Shown: piece after piece, positions 53,250 to 62,423 of the stretch
Position numbering within the stretch: position 1 is the first letter of the stretch
How the letters are laid out: every line of letters starts with the position of its first letter
NCBI GenBank assembly: GCA_964484465.1
Contig: CAZAFL010000004.1
Span: forward strand, 79,785 to 143,784
Reading direction: 5' to 3'
DNA length: 64,000 nucleotides
Origin: CAZAFL01 sp964484465
GTDB lineage: Bacteria; Bacteroidota; Ignavibacteria; UBA10030; SZUA-254
Notes under the pieces: generated by a model
The model's database searches: none
What the model was told of the DNA's origin: nothing
Seen by the model: only the letters and a program-made list of their open reading frames with translations
Position numbers and translations under genes: made by a program

Positions 53250-54230
53250 ATGCCAGGTATGGACCTCAACGAAATCATCAAACCTGTCAGAACAGAGCTC
53301 GACCAGTTTGACGAACATTTCCGGGAAGCCATGCGTTCGAACGTGAAGTTCGTCGACATGGTAGCGCGCTACATCGTGCGGCAGAAGGGGAAAAAAATCC
53401 GGCCGGCGCTCGTCCTGCTAACCGCGAAAGCGTGCGGCGAAATCAATGAAAGCACATTCCGGGGTGCGTCGCTCGTCGAAATTCTTCATACCGCCACTCT
53501 TATTCACGACGACGTCGTCGACGACGCCGATACGCGCAGAGGTCTTGCCTCCATCAATGCAGTCTGGAAAAACAAGATTGCAGTCCTGATGGGAGATTAT
53601 ATGCTGGCGAAGGGGTTGCTGCTGTCGCTCGGCAACAATGATTTCAAATTCCTCAAGATTACTTCAGATGCAGTGCGAAGAATGAGCGAAGCGGAAATTT
53701 TACAGATTGCGAAAAGCCGGGACCTCGACCTCGATGAAGCGACATACCTGAAAATCATTTCCGACAAGACCGCATCTCTTCTTTCAACATGCACGCAGAT
53801 TGGCGCGACGAGCGTGACCTCGGATGACAGCATCATCAAAGGCATGCGTGACTTTGGTGAAAATATCGGTATGGTATTCCAACTGAGGGACGACCTTCTG
53901 GATTATGTCGGCCGAAAAAGTATTACCGGAAAACCGACCGGCCTTGACATGAAGGAAAAGAAGCTCACGCTTCCTCTCATCTACTCATTCACACAAGCGC
54001 CGAAAAGCGAGTCAAAACAGGTCCTGAAAATTATCAAGAATGGAGCAAAGCGAAAGGAATTGAACTTTGTGGTCGAGTTTGCACACGAATTTGGTGGAAT
54101 CAATTATGCGGAAATGAAAGCGCAGGAATATTCCTCGCTGGCTCTTGCTTCATTGGAAGCGCTTCCTTCCTCTCCCGCGAAGGAAGCACTCACCAGTTTT
54201 GTGGATTACGTCTTGGAACGAAGCAAGTAG
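53250..54230 (+). CDS. Long-chain polyprenyl diphosphate synthase
   Basis: The product is a 326-residue trans-isoprenyl diphosphate synthase. The first aspartate-rich motif is LIHDDVVDDADTRRG (Asp87-Asp92) and the second is FQLRDDLLDYVG; GKKIRPALVLL and the GDYMLAKG segment are typical of octaprenyl/heptaprenyl synthases (IspB/HepT type). The product chain probably feeds quinone synthesis. The chain length cannot be read reliably. The start is ATG 53250, three bases after tatC; Met4 (53259) is an alternative. It is the last gene of the plus-strand run. Confidence 0.93.
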   Translation: MPGMDLNEIIKPVRTELDQFDEHFREAMRSNVKFVDMVARYIVRQKGKKIRPALVLLTAKACGEINESTFRGASLVEILHTATLIHDDVVDDADTRRGLASINAVWKNKIAVLMGDYMLAKGLLLSLGNNDFKFLKITSDAVRRMSEAEILQIAKSRDLDLDEATYLKIISDKTASLLSTCTQIGATSVTSDDSIIKGMRDFGENIGMVFQLRDDLLDYVGRKSITGKPTGLDMKEKKLTLPLIYSFTQAPKSESKQVLKIIKNGAKRKELNFVVEFAHEFGGINYAEMKAQEYSSLALASLEALPSSPAKEALTSFVDYVLERSK

Positions 54231-54303
54231 CAACACATAGCCCCGCATCGACTTGCCAGGGTTGTCCGATTTCCCTTGAAGGCAGACAACAGCAGAGCGC
54301 ACT

Positions 54304-56688
54304 CTACTTTACAAGCATCATCTTCTTTATGGCTGTAAGTTTCTCTCCCAACAACCCTTTTTCTTGGTCGATGACCGTTTGTGCCTCGAGTCTGTAGAAA
54401 TACACACCTGAGGCAAAATCCGAAGCGTTGAACTGAACCTCCTGCTCACCGTCATCCATCATTTCTCCATCCAGAAGTCGCATAACCTCCTGGCCAAGGA
54501 CGTTGTATACTTTGAGAGTAACAAGAGCGGAGGCGGGTAAGTTGAATTTTATTGTTGTCGTCGGGTTGAACGGGTTTGGGTAATTCTGACTTAATTCGAA
54601 TGAGCGCGGTAAATTGAACAACAGTCCTTTCAGGTTAGGGCTTGCGGCGATAATCGGTGCGGCGGTGGGATTCGGGTAAAGGAACGGAACTTCTGCAACA
54701 GTTTTATACCCGGTACAAATAACTTTTTTTCCATTCCAGCTGGCCGTGTCAATCGGATCGGGGGCGGAGAATGCCCCGTTGATCATGTGAAGGACACTCT
54801 GGTACACGGATGAATCGGCATCGATTTCCGGAGATTCCTCACATCCCAGAAAACTATCAGCCAGAGCAACAATTTGTCGCACAGTCTTGCCATCAAAAGC
54901 CGTGGGAGTGAAAGCACTGTTGTCATAAATCAAATCTCCAAAGCCCTGTGGGAATATGTCGGAATCGCTTGCCATGATATTCATCTTCAGAACGAGCTGT
55001 TCTGCAAAAAGAATATTATTATGCTTGTCTGGAGGCAGGCCTTTTTGAGCCGTTAGGATTGCATTTAGGTTCTTGTCAAACGTGTTCAGACAACGCGGCG
55101 CATTGACGTGATACAGATCCCCGCCTTTCTGTTGTTTCACAAGTGATTTCAGGACATCCTGATACTTCGGAAGATAAACCGTGTGCGCGCCATGTATGTC
55201 GTTGTTTGTGCCGACAGTGATCACTACCGGCGTCTGCATGACTCCGCCATAAATCCCTTCACCGACATTATGGAGATTGGGCATGCGAAGGATAAAGGCA
55301 AATGCTTTGATTGTATCACCCGGCGTGAGAGGGCCGGACGGGATCGATCCTTTGCTGAGGATTTTGTCGGTCGCGTTCAGCCACTGGTAATCCACCTTGA
55401 GCTGCTTCTTTCCGTCACTGACTCCGTCGAATTCAATGACATCTCCCGGCAGCAGCGGCGAAGGGGGACAATCGGCGAGTGACACTTTGATCTTGCTGTT
55501 ACCGATGAACTGGAAACATGGCCCCCATGTGATTGGTGTTGTATTCCCTTTGCCAGACCAAACAGCGAGTGAATAGTAACCAACCGTATTGAGTTTGATG
55601 AGAAGTGACGTTGGCGCTGGATTGGTTGCCGGAACGACTAGGTTGAACGTGTATGAAACCTTATCATTTTTGGCTTTGACGGCTTTCCGTTTGCCCCATG
55701 CATCGGTTGCATGAGACCAATCGAAATATGTTCCCGTCCGAAACTTTCCTGTATCTGCATATCCCCCCACGGTGGGCGATCCATTCGAAATCAATCGATC
55801 GCCGCCGTAAAATGTACCCGATGCAGTCTGCGCCACAGCCCGGACGTGATATCGTGAATTCGGTGGCAGAGTGCTCACGTCAAAGGGCGAGGATACATTT
55901 GTCATCGACCCGTCAGAAACTATCTGGGTGGCTGTTGACGCTCCATAAGCAAAGGTTGGTCCGTATTCAAACCACACCGTCGTCGCCGCTGATGTTTTTC
56001 CCAAGTTAACCGGAGGAGTGATTGCATTTACGATCCCTTGAAAGCCACCATTTCCAACTCCGAAAGTTGTTACCACAGGGAGGGAATTCCCGGGCAGCGG
56101 GCCCTCAGCGACGATGTAGACGCTCAGGATACTCATGCCGGGAGGCAAAGGATAATCATTTTGTGTAAGGACATATGAGGTTCGGGTCTTCATATCGATA
56201 TCAAAAATCGAACCAGTGCTGTCCGATTTAAATCGAACCGAACCACTGTAGTATGAGTTAAGCTTGGGCCATGAAAAAATAATCGGAAACAAGTCAGTGT
56301 CTGAATTTTCAAATGGGATCCGGATAACGTACGTATCGGTTTGTCCCGCTCCCGTATATGGATGGAGGTCAAGGATGGTGTTTCCACCCGGTGTTCTGAA
56401 TTTTGCGTCACCCCCACCAATTGCGAGCGGAGGGTATTCCCGTTCTCCCAGTGATGTATCGATACCTGTTGTCGCGTCCGGATGAACTCCGAACATGAGC
56501 CCATACGACCACAGGTAGTTCAGATTGATAACTATGGGAATAGAAATTTTTGGCGTATCAACTACCACGCCAGATGCACGATTGGGAGACCTCCCCACCG
56601 AGTTGACATTGCTGCCGGCGCTGACAATCGATACAAATAAAAATACAGCGAGAAATATTCGTACAAAATGATGAAATTCATTTTTCAT
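54304..56688 (-). CDS. T9SS-exported protein with Ig-like domains and type A sorting domain
   Basis: The product has 794 residues with a signal peptide (ends near VSIVSAG, about 25). Middle parts look beta-rich: a fibronectin-III-like segment at about 215-300 (TTVWFEYGPTFAYGASTATQ; PNSRYHVRAVAQTASGTFYG) and an uncharacterised region with DVIEFDGVSDGKKQ. The end is a textbook T9SS type A sorting domain (FELSQNYPNPFNPTTTIKFN; VTLKVYNVLGQEVMRL; SGVYFYRLEA; MMLVK). It should be exported through SprA and cleaved by PorU. A Shine-Dalgarno AAGGAG lies seven bases before the ATG. I recognise no enzymatic motif. It is downstream of the propeller-kinase/NarL pair. Confidence 0.88.
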   Translation of the reverse strand: MKNEFHHFVRIFLAVFLFVSIVSAGSNVNSVGRSPNRASGVVVDTPKISIPIVINLNYLWSYGLMFGVHPDATTGIDTSLGEREYPPLAIGGGDAKFRTPGGNTILDLHPYTGAGQTDTYVIRIPFENSDTDLFPIIFSWPKLNSYYSGSVRFKSDSTGSIFDIDMKTRTSYVLTQNDYPLPPGMSILSVYIVAEGPLPGNSLPVVTTFGVGNGGFQGIVNAITPPVNLGKTSAATTVWFEYGPTFAYGASTATQIVSDGSMTNVSSPFDVSTLPPNSRYHVRAVAQTASGTFYGGDRLISNGSPTVGGYADTGKFRTGTYFDWSHATDAWGKRKAVKAKNDKVSYTFNLVVPATNPAPTSLLIKLNTVGYYSLAVWSGKGNTTPITWGPCFQFIGNSKIKVSLADCPPSPLLPGDVIEFDGVSDGKKQLKVDYQWLNATDKILSKGSIPSGPLTPGDTIKAFAFILRMPNLHNVGEGIYGGVMQTPVVITVGTNNDIHGAHTVYLPKYQDVLKSLVKQQKGGDLYHVNAPRCLNTFDKNLNAILTAQKGLPPDKHNNILFAEQLVLKMNIMASDSDIFPQGFGDLIYDNSAFTPTAFDGKTVRQIVALADSFLGCEESPEIDADSSVYQSVLHMINGAFSAPDPIDTASWNGKKVICTGYKTVAEVPFLYPNPTAAPIIAASPNLKGLLFNLPRSFELSQNYPNPFNPTTTIKFNLPASALVTLKVYNVLGQEVMRLLDGEMMDDGEQEVQFNASDFASGVYFYRLEAQTVIDQEKGLLGEKLTAIKKMMLVK

Positions 56689-56937
56689 AAATGTACTCCT
56701 TCATTCTTTCTTCGGATAAAGTATGGTATTGGACCTAATAACAGTTTTCGCAGGATATATTATTTCTCAGGAACGCCCCTTTCTGTATGAGGCGTTATGA
56801 TAATCGGTCTGCCTTCGTCAATAAAGTTAATATAATCGTTTACCCTCACTGCACAATAGGGGAAACCCTACCTTGATTCCATCAAAACGAGCAAAATACT
56901 ATAATTGGGAGGCGATTAAGAAGAGTGAACCAAAGGG

Positions 56938-57591
56938 TTACATTTCCAAAGGAATGATTCCTTCACGGATGGCGTACTGGGTAAGCTCGGCGACGCTATG
57001 CAAATCCAGCTTCTCCATAATGAGCTGCCTGTGTTTCTCGATAGCTTTTACTGTGACGTTCAGTTCTCCTGCGATTTGTTTTGTAGTTTTTCCTTCTGCA
57101 ACGAGCCGGAGCACTTCATGCTCTCGCGGTGTCAGTACCGGACGATCGATAGAATGTTTTTTTTCAATTTGTCGGATGAGCTCCACAGGAAGAACCTCCC
57201 CCACGCGAGGACTAAGATAAATTTCACCATCGAGAACGCGGTTTATTGCAAGGATAAGTTCCTTTGAAGCACAATCTTTCCGAAGATAGCCGCTGGCGCC
57301 CGCGGCAAACATACGTGCTACATAATGGCTATCCGAATGTACTGAAAGCGCAAGTACTTTTATTCCCGGAAATGCATCCCGTAACCGTCGCGTGACTTCC
57401 ACACCATTTACCTCAGGCATTGTAATGTCCATTATGACGATATCAGGTTTGAGTTCTTTCACGAGCCGAATTGTGGTCAAGCCCGTATCAGCTTCACCCA
57501 CCACCTCAAAGTGCGCCTGACGTTCAAGAAGCGTTCGCAAGCCTTCACGAAGAATTTTATGGTCATCAGCGAGTATGATACGAGTCTTCAT
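56938..57591 (-). CDS. NarL/FixJ-family response regulator
   Basis: The product has 217 residues: a receiver domain with Asp9, Asp10, phospho-acceptor Asp55 (IVIMDITMPEVNGVE) and Lys104 (GYLRKD), and a LuxR-type helix-turn-helix at about 150-210 (LTPREHEVLRLVAEGKTTKQ, then IAGELNVTVKAIEKHR). It binds DNA when phosphorylated. Its start overlaps the stop of the propeller sensor kinase by four bases, so they form a cognate pair. The nearest downstream gene is the T9SS-exported protein 249 bases away, a plausible but unproven target. Confidence 0.93.
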   Translation of the reverse strand: MKTRIILADDHKILREGLRTLLERQAHFEVVGEADTGLTTIRLVKELKPDIVIMDITMPEVNGVEVTRRLRDAFPGIKVLALSVHSDSHYVARMFAAGASGYLRKDCASKELILAINRVLDGEIYLSPRVGEVLPVELIRQIEKKHSIDRPVLTPREHEVLRLVAEGKTTKQIAGELNVTVKAIEKHRQLIMEKLDLHSVAELTQYAIREGIIPLEM

Positions 57592-60500
57592 TGTGAGGGT
57601 TCTGCCGAGTTATTTTTCATATTCTCGAAGGGAATCCTCAGAAGAACTCTTGTTCCGAAGCCTGGGGATGAATCTATCGTTACAGTTCCGCCGAGATGGG
57701 TTATTCGTTCCCTTATGTTGAATAGTCCAAAACCTCCTTTTTGATCGATCGCTCCATTTCCTGCCTTCAGACTGAAGCCAACTCCATTATCTTCGACGGA
57801 AATGTTAATGAACTGACCTTCCTTACTGAATAGGACACTTGCCGTCGTTGCACGCGCGTGCTTGATGGTATTGATAAGCAGTTCTCTGATGATGTGGAAA
57901 AGGAACGCTCGCATTTCCTCGCTCAGCGGTGTGGGCGATTGATCATCTTCAATAGTAACCCGCACTCCATATTCCTTATGCATTCTGCCGGCAAGCCATT
58001 CGAGGGCATCGACCAGGCCAAATTCATACAAGATCGGCGGACTTAGCTCAAACGTTAGTGATTGCGTTTGCTCTATAAGTCGTTCAATCTCGCCGGTCAC
58101 TTCTTCCATATCCTTCTGCGCCGTTGGATACTGCAATGCTTCGAGCTTGATCTTACACAATGCCAGCGTTTGACCCATAGTATCATGAAGGTACGTTGCA
58201 ATGCGGCGCCGTTCACGTTCCTCGGTCGCTGATAATTCTATGGCAAGCGAACGGAGTTGCACGTGATATGACCGGAGGGCAATTGTATGTCGCCGCCGCC
58301 GTGCGATATAGAGCGAGCCGAAAATGATTGCAGCAACCGAAGAACTTCCGACGGGGATAATAAATGAAGGACTCATGAAAAACGGAGGTGCAATGGAAAA
58401 AGATCTCCGGTCGCCTAAAACATCAAATTGACCGAAAACGTTCTGCGCCTGGACTTGGAAGGAGTAATCACCCGGATCAAGATCCAGGAGAGTGAGATTA
58501 TGGGTCGTACTCCAATGCGACCAGACTCCGTCGCCGATACGATACCGGGAGATAATTTCATCCGTTGAAGGCTCACCCCAATAAGCAAAAGAATGCCATC
58601 GGAGAATAACATTTCGCCCTTCCGTCGCAGGCCGTTCGATTTCGATGCGAGGCGGTTCATTGGAGCACTCCCGGAGATTCAATATTGCCACTCCCGCACC
58701 TACCGTTCCAATTAATACCGTATCTCCCAGGGGAAGAATGGGCCAGGTCGAGTTTATAGGCAATCCACTGGCAACATCATACCGCAACCATCCTCCATGA
58801 TCGAGACAACCGACTCCATTGTCCGTGCTAACCCAAAGCCGTGAAGCAGAGTCGATCTTAATATCGCGGATCGTCATATCGGGAAGCCCGCTCTCTTTAT
58901 CATAATAAGTAACACTGTCCCGTGTATCAATTTTTGCAAGGCCGTAAGCACGGTCAGCAAACCAGATGTTATTTTCACGATCTATTGCGGTTGTGAAAAT
59001 TCCTTTCATGCGACTTTCAGCATTGTTAGGCCATCGTGTCCACGCACCCTCTCTCCACCTGCACAAACCTGCGGTTGACCCAAACCATAGTGCCCCATCG
59101 ACACCTTCCGCAAATGTATAAACCCGTCCCCTGAGAACCGGTTCATCGGCGCCCCACGAAGAGAAACGACCATGTTCATATACTGCAACACCCGAAGCGC
59201 ATGCGGACGAATTAATTGTCTGGCTCGCCATTCCGACAAACCATAACCTTCCCTCCCGATCTTTGAATATCTTATGAAATTTCAACGACGGTATCATATC
59301 ATTAACGGCAAAATGTTTCCAGCCGTGTCCATCCCACCGGAATGCACCATCAAATGACGATCCGCTTGAGATCCAGACATTACCTTCCGTGTCTTCAACA
59401 ATGCCTGTAACTTCAAACAATGGCTGAGAGAGTATGCTTGTTATTGTATTATGAGTGCCATCGGGTTTGTAGATTTCAAGTCCGTCTGCTGTCCCAAACC
59501 ACTGCGACCCATCCCGCGTTCGTATGATTTCATGAATGCGATTCCTGACGGATGATTGCTGCCTGCGATACGTCCAGCGAGCCGAATGGCGATCATAAAG
59601 AAACAAGCCCCGTTGCGTGCCGACCCAGAGGTCACCATTTTGGCGAAAATGGATCTGTTCAGCATTTCTCATTTGTGGAGGAATCGGATCAACAGTGTGC
59701 CATTGAAGCTTGTGTCGCAAGGCGACATCTCCGGAATTATTGATTACCAGAATATCTCCATCGGCTGAAGTAGTCATCAAATTGATTATATCTAAATTGT
59801 CGCGGGTATTTTTCACCGGCGGAGCATTGTGCTTCCATTCCCACAGCCCTCTCAATTTCAGAGGCTTACCAATCGATGCAACTCCCCGGCCGGAATCATC
59901 CATGCTCAGGTAATTGATCCGGAATTCGTCGGGGTCGGCTTTCATGGCAACTCTCCAGCGTTCATTTTCCCACTGTTGTAAGCCGCTCCGTGTATTAAGC
60001 CAAACCTCTCCCACGCCTGCGACCCAAAGCTCGCTTTCAATCAGCAATGGGCTTATTGGAGCATTCGGGCGGGGAATTCTCACAGCGCTGCCTCGCATGA
60101 AGAGGGTGAATGCGGTATCAGACCAAATAAAAATATGCTTGTCCCATGAAACTCTTAAATCGCAGTTCGCCGGAGTGATATCACAGAAGCCCAATTTCCC
60201 GCCGTGATACAGGCGCTGGCCGATAACAAGGAAAATGCTATCACGTCGTGCGGGATTCAACACACGCGGAACTCCGCGGGGCAAGCCTTTTGTGCTGTCG
60301 ATGATATTCCAACGGTAACCGTCGTACCATGCGATGCCGCTCCCCGTCGCCACCCAAGGCGTCCCGTCCTCCGTTTCTGTTATCGCGCGGATATCATTTG
60401 AGGGAAGGCCCGATTCAACCGTAAATTGTGTCCATCTCCATCCTTCCTGAAACAGCAGGCTTTGATTGTTAACGTTCGATTGTCCTGACACATAACTAGA

Positions 60501-60680
60501 AAAGAGAATCAGGCTAAAGAACAATACACTCCACACGAGTCGTGCAGAAAGGAAATTGAGACTGATTCTATATCGGTGAAATGAACACTCCCGATGTAGG
60601 CTTGGCGGAACAGTCATCGCGCGAGCAATTATACTACCATGAGAATGTTTTGTTAGAAGAGAGATCCTCCATCCCAACAT
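57588..60680 (-). CDS. Propeller-type sensor histidine kinase (HisKA_3)
   Basis: The product has about 1030 residues. A membrane or export signal (about 45-65) is followed by a periplasmic two-component-regulator beta-propeller (WFGTADGLEIYK, VWISSGSSFDGAF, LWFGSTAGLCRW, LWVSTDNGVGCLD blades). A Y_Y_Y-like domain comes next (RYRIGDGVWSHWSTT; LDPGDYSFQVQAQN), then a membrane segment and a HisKA_3 dimerisation domain (RIATYLHDTMGQTL, His832). The last part is a HATPase with VEDNGVGFSLKAG and GGFGLFNIRERI. This is the NarX/DegS-type family of Bacteroidota sugar sensors. The frame is open to 60737, but a promoter at 60720-60748 places the start inside; I use ATG 60680 with GAGGG nine bases before it. 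Confidence 0.88.
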   Translation of the reverse strand: MLGWRISLLTKHSHGSIIARAMTVPPSLHRECSFHRYRISLNFLSARLVWSVLFFSLILFSSYVSGQSNVNNQSLLFQEGWRWTQFTVESGLPSNDIRAITETEDGTPWVATGSGIAWYDGYRWNIIDSTKGLPRGVPRVLNPARRDSIFLVIGQRLYHGGKLGFCDITPANCDLRVSWDKHIFIWSDTAFTLFMRGSAVRIPRPNAPISPLLIESELWVAGVGEVWLNTRSGLQQWENERWRVAMKADPDEFRINYLSMDDSGRGVASIGKPLKLRGLWEWKHNAPPVKNTRDNLDIINLMTTSADGDILVINNSGDVALRHKLQWHTVDPIPPQMRNAEQIHFRQNGDLWVGTQRGLFLYDRHSARWTYRRQQSSVRNRIHEIIRTRDGSQWFGTADGLEIYKPDGTHNTITSILSQPLFEVTGIVEDTEGNVWISSGSSFDGAFRWDGHGWKHFAVNDMIPSLKFHKIFKDREGRLWFVGMASQTINSSACASGVAVYEHGRFSSWGADEPVLRGRVYTFAEGVDGALWFGSTAGLCRWREGAWTRWPNNAESRMKGIFTTAIDRENNIWFADRAYGLAKIDTRDSVTYYDKESGLPDMTIRDIKIDSASRLWVSTDNGVGCLDHGGWLRYDVASGLPINSTWPILPLGDTVLIGTVGAGVAILNLRECSNEPPRIEIERPATEGRNVILRWHSFAYWGEPSTDEIISRYRIGDGVWSHWSTTHNLTLLDLDPGDYSFQVQAQNVFGQFDVLGDRRSFSIAPPFFMSPSFIIPVGSSSVAAIIFGSLYIARRRRHTIALRSYHVQLRSLAIELSATEERERRRIATYLHDTMGQTLALCKIKLEALQYPTAQKDMEEVTGEIERLIEQTQSLTFELSPPILYEFGLVDALEWLAGRMHKEYGVRVTIEDDQSPTPLSEEMRAFLFHIIRELLINTIKHARATTASVLFSKEGQFINISVEDNGVGFSLKAGNGAIDQKGGFGLFNIRERITHLGGTVTIDSSPGFGTRVLLRIPFENMKNNSAEPSQ

Positions 60681-60719
60681 GATTTTCATCCCTCGGACGG
60701 TAAAACTACATTTTGGAGG

Positions 60720-60748
60720 AATATAATGTATCATCACGTTAGTGTCAA
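60720..60748 (-). promoter_or_regulatory. Consensus sigma-70-type promoter of the propeller kinase
   Basis: Minus strand: TTGACA (60748-60743), 17 bases, TATATT (60725-60720), the same two hexamers and spacing as upstream of porU. Transcription would start near 60713, which rules out the longest open start at 60737. Confidence 0.65.
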
Positions 60749-60787
60749 CCGACTAAAGTTGTAGATGCTGGCTCATTTTGCTCAGAA

Positions 60788-60812
60788 CACCCTTCGACTA
60801 GCGCTCAGGGTG
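60788..60812. repeat. Short interspersed palindromic repeat unit
   Basis: CACCCT and AGGGTG flank TTCGACTAGCGCTC-like sequence (60788-60812). Sequences close to CCCTTCGACTnCGCTCAGGG are, from memory, a common intergenic repeat in Bacteroidota and other environmental genomes. Only one copy is in this window. It lies in the 212-base spacer before the methyltransferase stop and may be a small mobile or structural element. Confidence 0.35.
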
Positions 60813-60959
60813 ACGGGTTTTCCGATGTTCTCGGGCATAGTAATTCAAATCGAGCCACCACCCAGTTGTATGAGCGACGGTCTACAACCGTCCTCACAAT
60901 GAAAAATGGGAAAAAGGAATTTTGAAACCGCGCGTCGCGTTGGGAGAATGAAATAACCT

Positions 60960-61766
60960 TTACATCGCCCGAGTACCGCGCACCGCCCATGCGCGCGCCA
61001 TAAGATGAATCGAACCATCGCCTTCTATAGGAAGAGACTCGAGAATTTTTTCCCGAAGCATCTCCCTCTGCTCCGCACTCAGCGACATTGTGTACCCCGG
61101 AGCAGGACCCCGCCCTCCGAGAAATGGCGTCCAGAAATCAATAAAATCCTTAAAGTCGGTGGGTACGTCTACATCATGTACTTCAACCTCCTTAAGACCT
61201 GCTGAACGAAAGAGTTTTTGAAGCGGTTCAGGCTTGCAGACTGGAAACCGTTCACCTTCATCGAATTGTTCCGCAGACGGGTCAACCTCGACGGCAGCAT
61301 CCCAGAAGTAGCGAATCAATTCCATCCCTCCCGCGTAATCCCAGACGTACACAGCAATGGTGCCCGCAGGCTTGACGACACGCTTCATTTCGGCAATCAT
61401 TTTTTGGGGATCGGGCAGGAAATTGAGAACGAGTCCGGAAACCACTGCATCAAATGTCGCGTCGGGATAAGGAAGCGAGACTACATTACCACACTCAAAC
61501 TTTGCACGAGCATCCTTCACATGGCTTCTCGCGAATGCAACATACTCTTCCGACAGGTCGATGCCGCTCACACTGGAGGGATTAACATTTTCGAGGATCG
61601 CCTGCGCGAGTGCACCCGTCCCGCAGCCGGCATCCAGCCAATTTTTCTCTTCCGGCACAGCGAGCCATTGGAGAAATTGCCGGGCAACGCTCCTGCTCCA
61701 CCTTCCGACATACGATTCAAGTGCAACAGCATTCGACCAGTTGTCCCGCCCCGGCGATTGCTTCAT
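60960..61766 (-). CDS. SAM-dependent class I methyltransferase
   Basis: The product is a 268-residue Rossmann-fold methyltransferase of the Methyltransf_11 group: LDAGCGTGALAQAIL (SAM motif I, about 45-57), SGIDLSEEYVAFARS (acidic residue of motif II), FDAVVSGLVLNFLPDP and the GTIAVYVWDYAGGME stretch. It lacks the extra domains of named families, so the acceptor (lipid, quinone or small molecule) cannot be told. It starts 33 bases after the universal stress protein gene on the same strand. Confidence 0.88.
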   Translation of the reverse strand: MKQSPGRDNWSNAVALESYVGRWSRSVARQFLQWLAVPEEKNWLDAGCGTGALAQAILENVNPSSVSGIDLSEEYVAFARSHVKDARAKFECGNVVSLPYPDATFDAVVSGLVLNFLPDPQKMIAEMKRVVKPAGTIAVYVWDYAGGMELIRYFWDAAVEVDPSAEQFDEGERFPVCKPEPLQKLFRSAGLKEVEVHDVDVPTDFKDFIDFWTPFLGGRGPAPGYTMSLSAEQREMLREKILESLPIEGDGSIHLMARAWAVRGTRAM

Positions 61767-61799
61767 TTCAATGCCTTTAACAAAGGTATTGTGATGAAC

Positions 61800-62318
61800 T
61801 CACGCACGGCGAATCCATTCCAGCTCACCATTCGCCTGACGAACCACGAGCACAGCACACGGAGCTTTGCGCACAACTTTCTCCGCAGTACTTCCGAACA
61901 GGATGTGCTCAACCCCGGTGTGTCCATGTGTTGCAATAATGATCAGGTCAATGTTCTCTTCCTTTGCCGTATTGTTGATCTCGATAAACGGTTTGCCGGA
62001 TTTAATTATAGTCCTTCCCGGCACTTTTCCCGCGACATGCTCCTCCAAAAGACGGTTCAACTCTTCTTTACCTCTTTTCCGAAGCTCAGGTTCAAGATCG
62101 GGCACACCCACCTGACCAAACCCAAAGTCAGCAGGATACACGGTGGGCTCGACAACGTAGACAAGCAATAACTCGGCATCAAATTGTTTGGCGAAGGGCA
62201 CCGCATACCGGAGAGCATTTTTTGAATGCTCGGAAAAATCAATTGGGATGAGAATACGTTTGATACCGATGAACTTCTGCGGTGAGTGCTTTGCAGGTTT
62301 GGAGGATGAAGTCTTCAT
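61800..62318 (-). CDS. Universal stress protein (UspA family)
   Basis: The product is a single-domain UspA protein of 172 residues. The start of the domain (IKRILIPIDFSEHSKNALRY) has the conserved Asp, and the ATP-binding motif G-x2-G-x9-G-(S/T) is present as GHTGVEHILFGSTAEKVVRK, so it likely binds ATP. The N-terminus has a Lys/Ser-rich 20-residue lead. GGAG lies five to six bases before the ATG. A stem-loop at 62352-62390 separates it from ilvE, so it probably has its own promoter. Confidence 0.93.
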   Translation of the reverse strand: MKTSSSKPAKHSPQKFIGIKRILIPIDFSEHSKNALRYAVPFAKQFDAELLLVYVVEPTVYPADFGFGQVGVPDLEPELRKRGKEELNRLLEEHVAGKVPGRTIIKSGKPFIEINNTAKEENIDLIIIATHGHTGVEHILFGSTAEKVVRKAPCAVLVVRQANGELEWIRRA

Positions 62319-62351
62319 AGCATCTCCATAAATACTTGAACAAATGAACGA

Positions 62352-62390
62352 AGAAGGATTCTGCTCCGCTTACAGCCATCGAATCCTTCT
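62352..62390 (-). terminator. Putative terminator after ilvE
   Basis: AGAAGGATTC and GAATCCTTCT (10 bp, perfect) flank a 19-base loop, starting about 34 bases after the ilvE stop. The following minus-strand bases (TCGTTCATTTG) are T-rich but not a clean run, so it is a moderate terminator candidate. Confidence 0.5.
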
Positions 62391-62423
62391 CCAATAGCTA
62401 TTCTCTACAACACGGAAAGATGA

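Noticed and set aside
61218..62171. Plus-strand frame of 317 codons
   Set aside because: It spans the antisense of both the methyltransferase and the universal stress protein, which have clear motifs.
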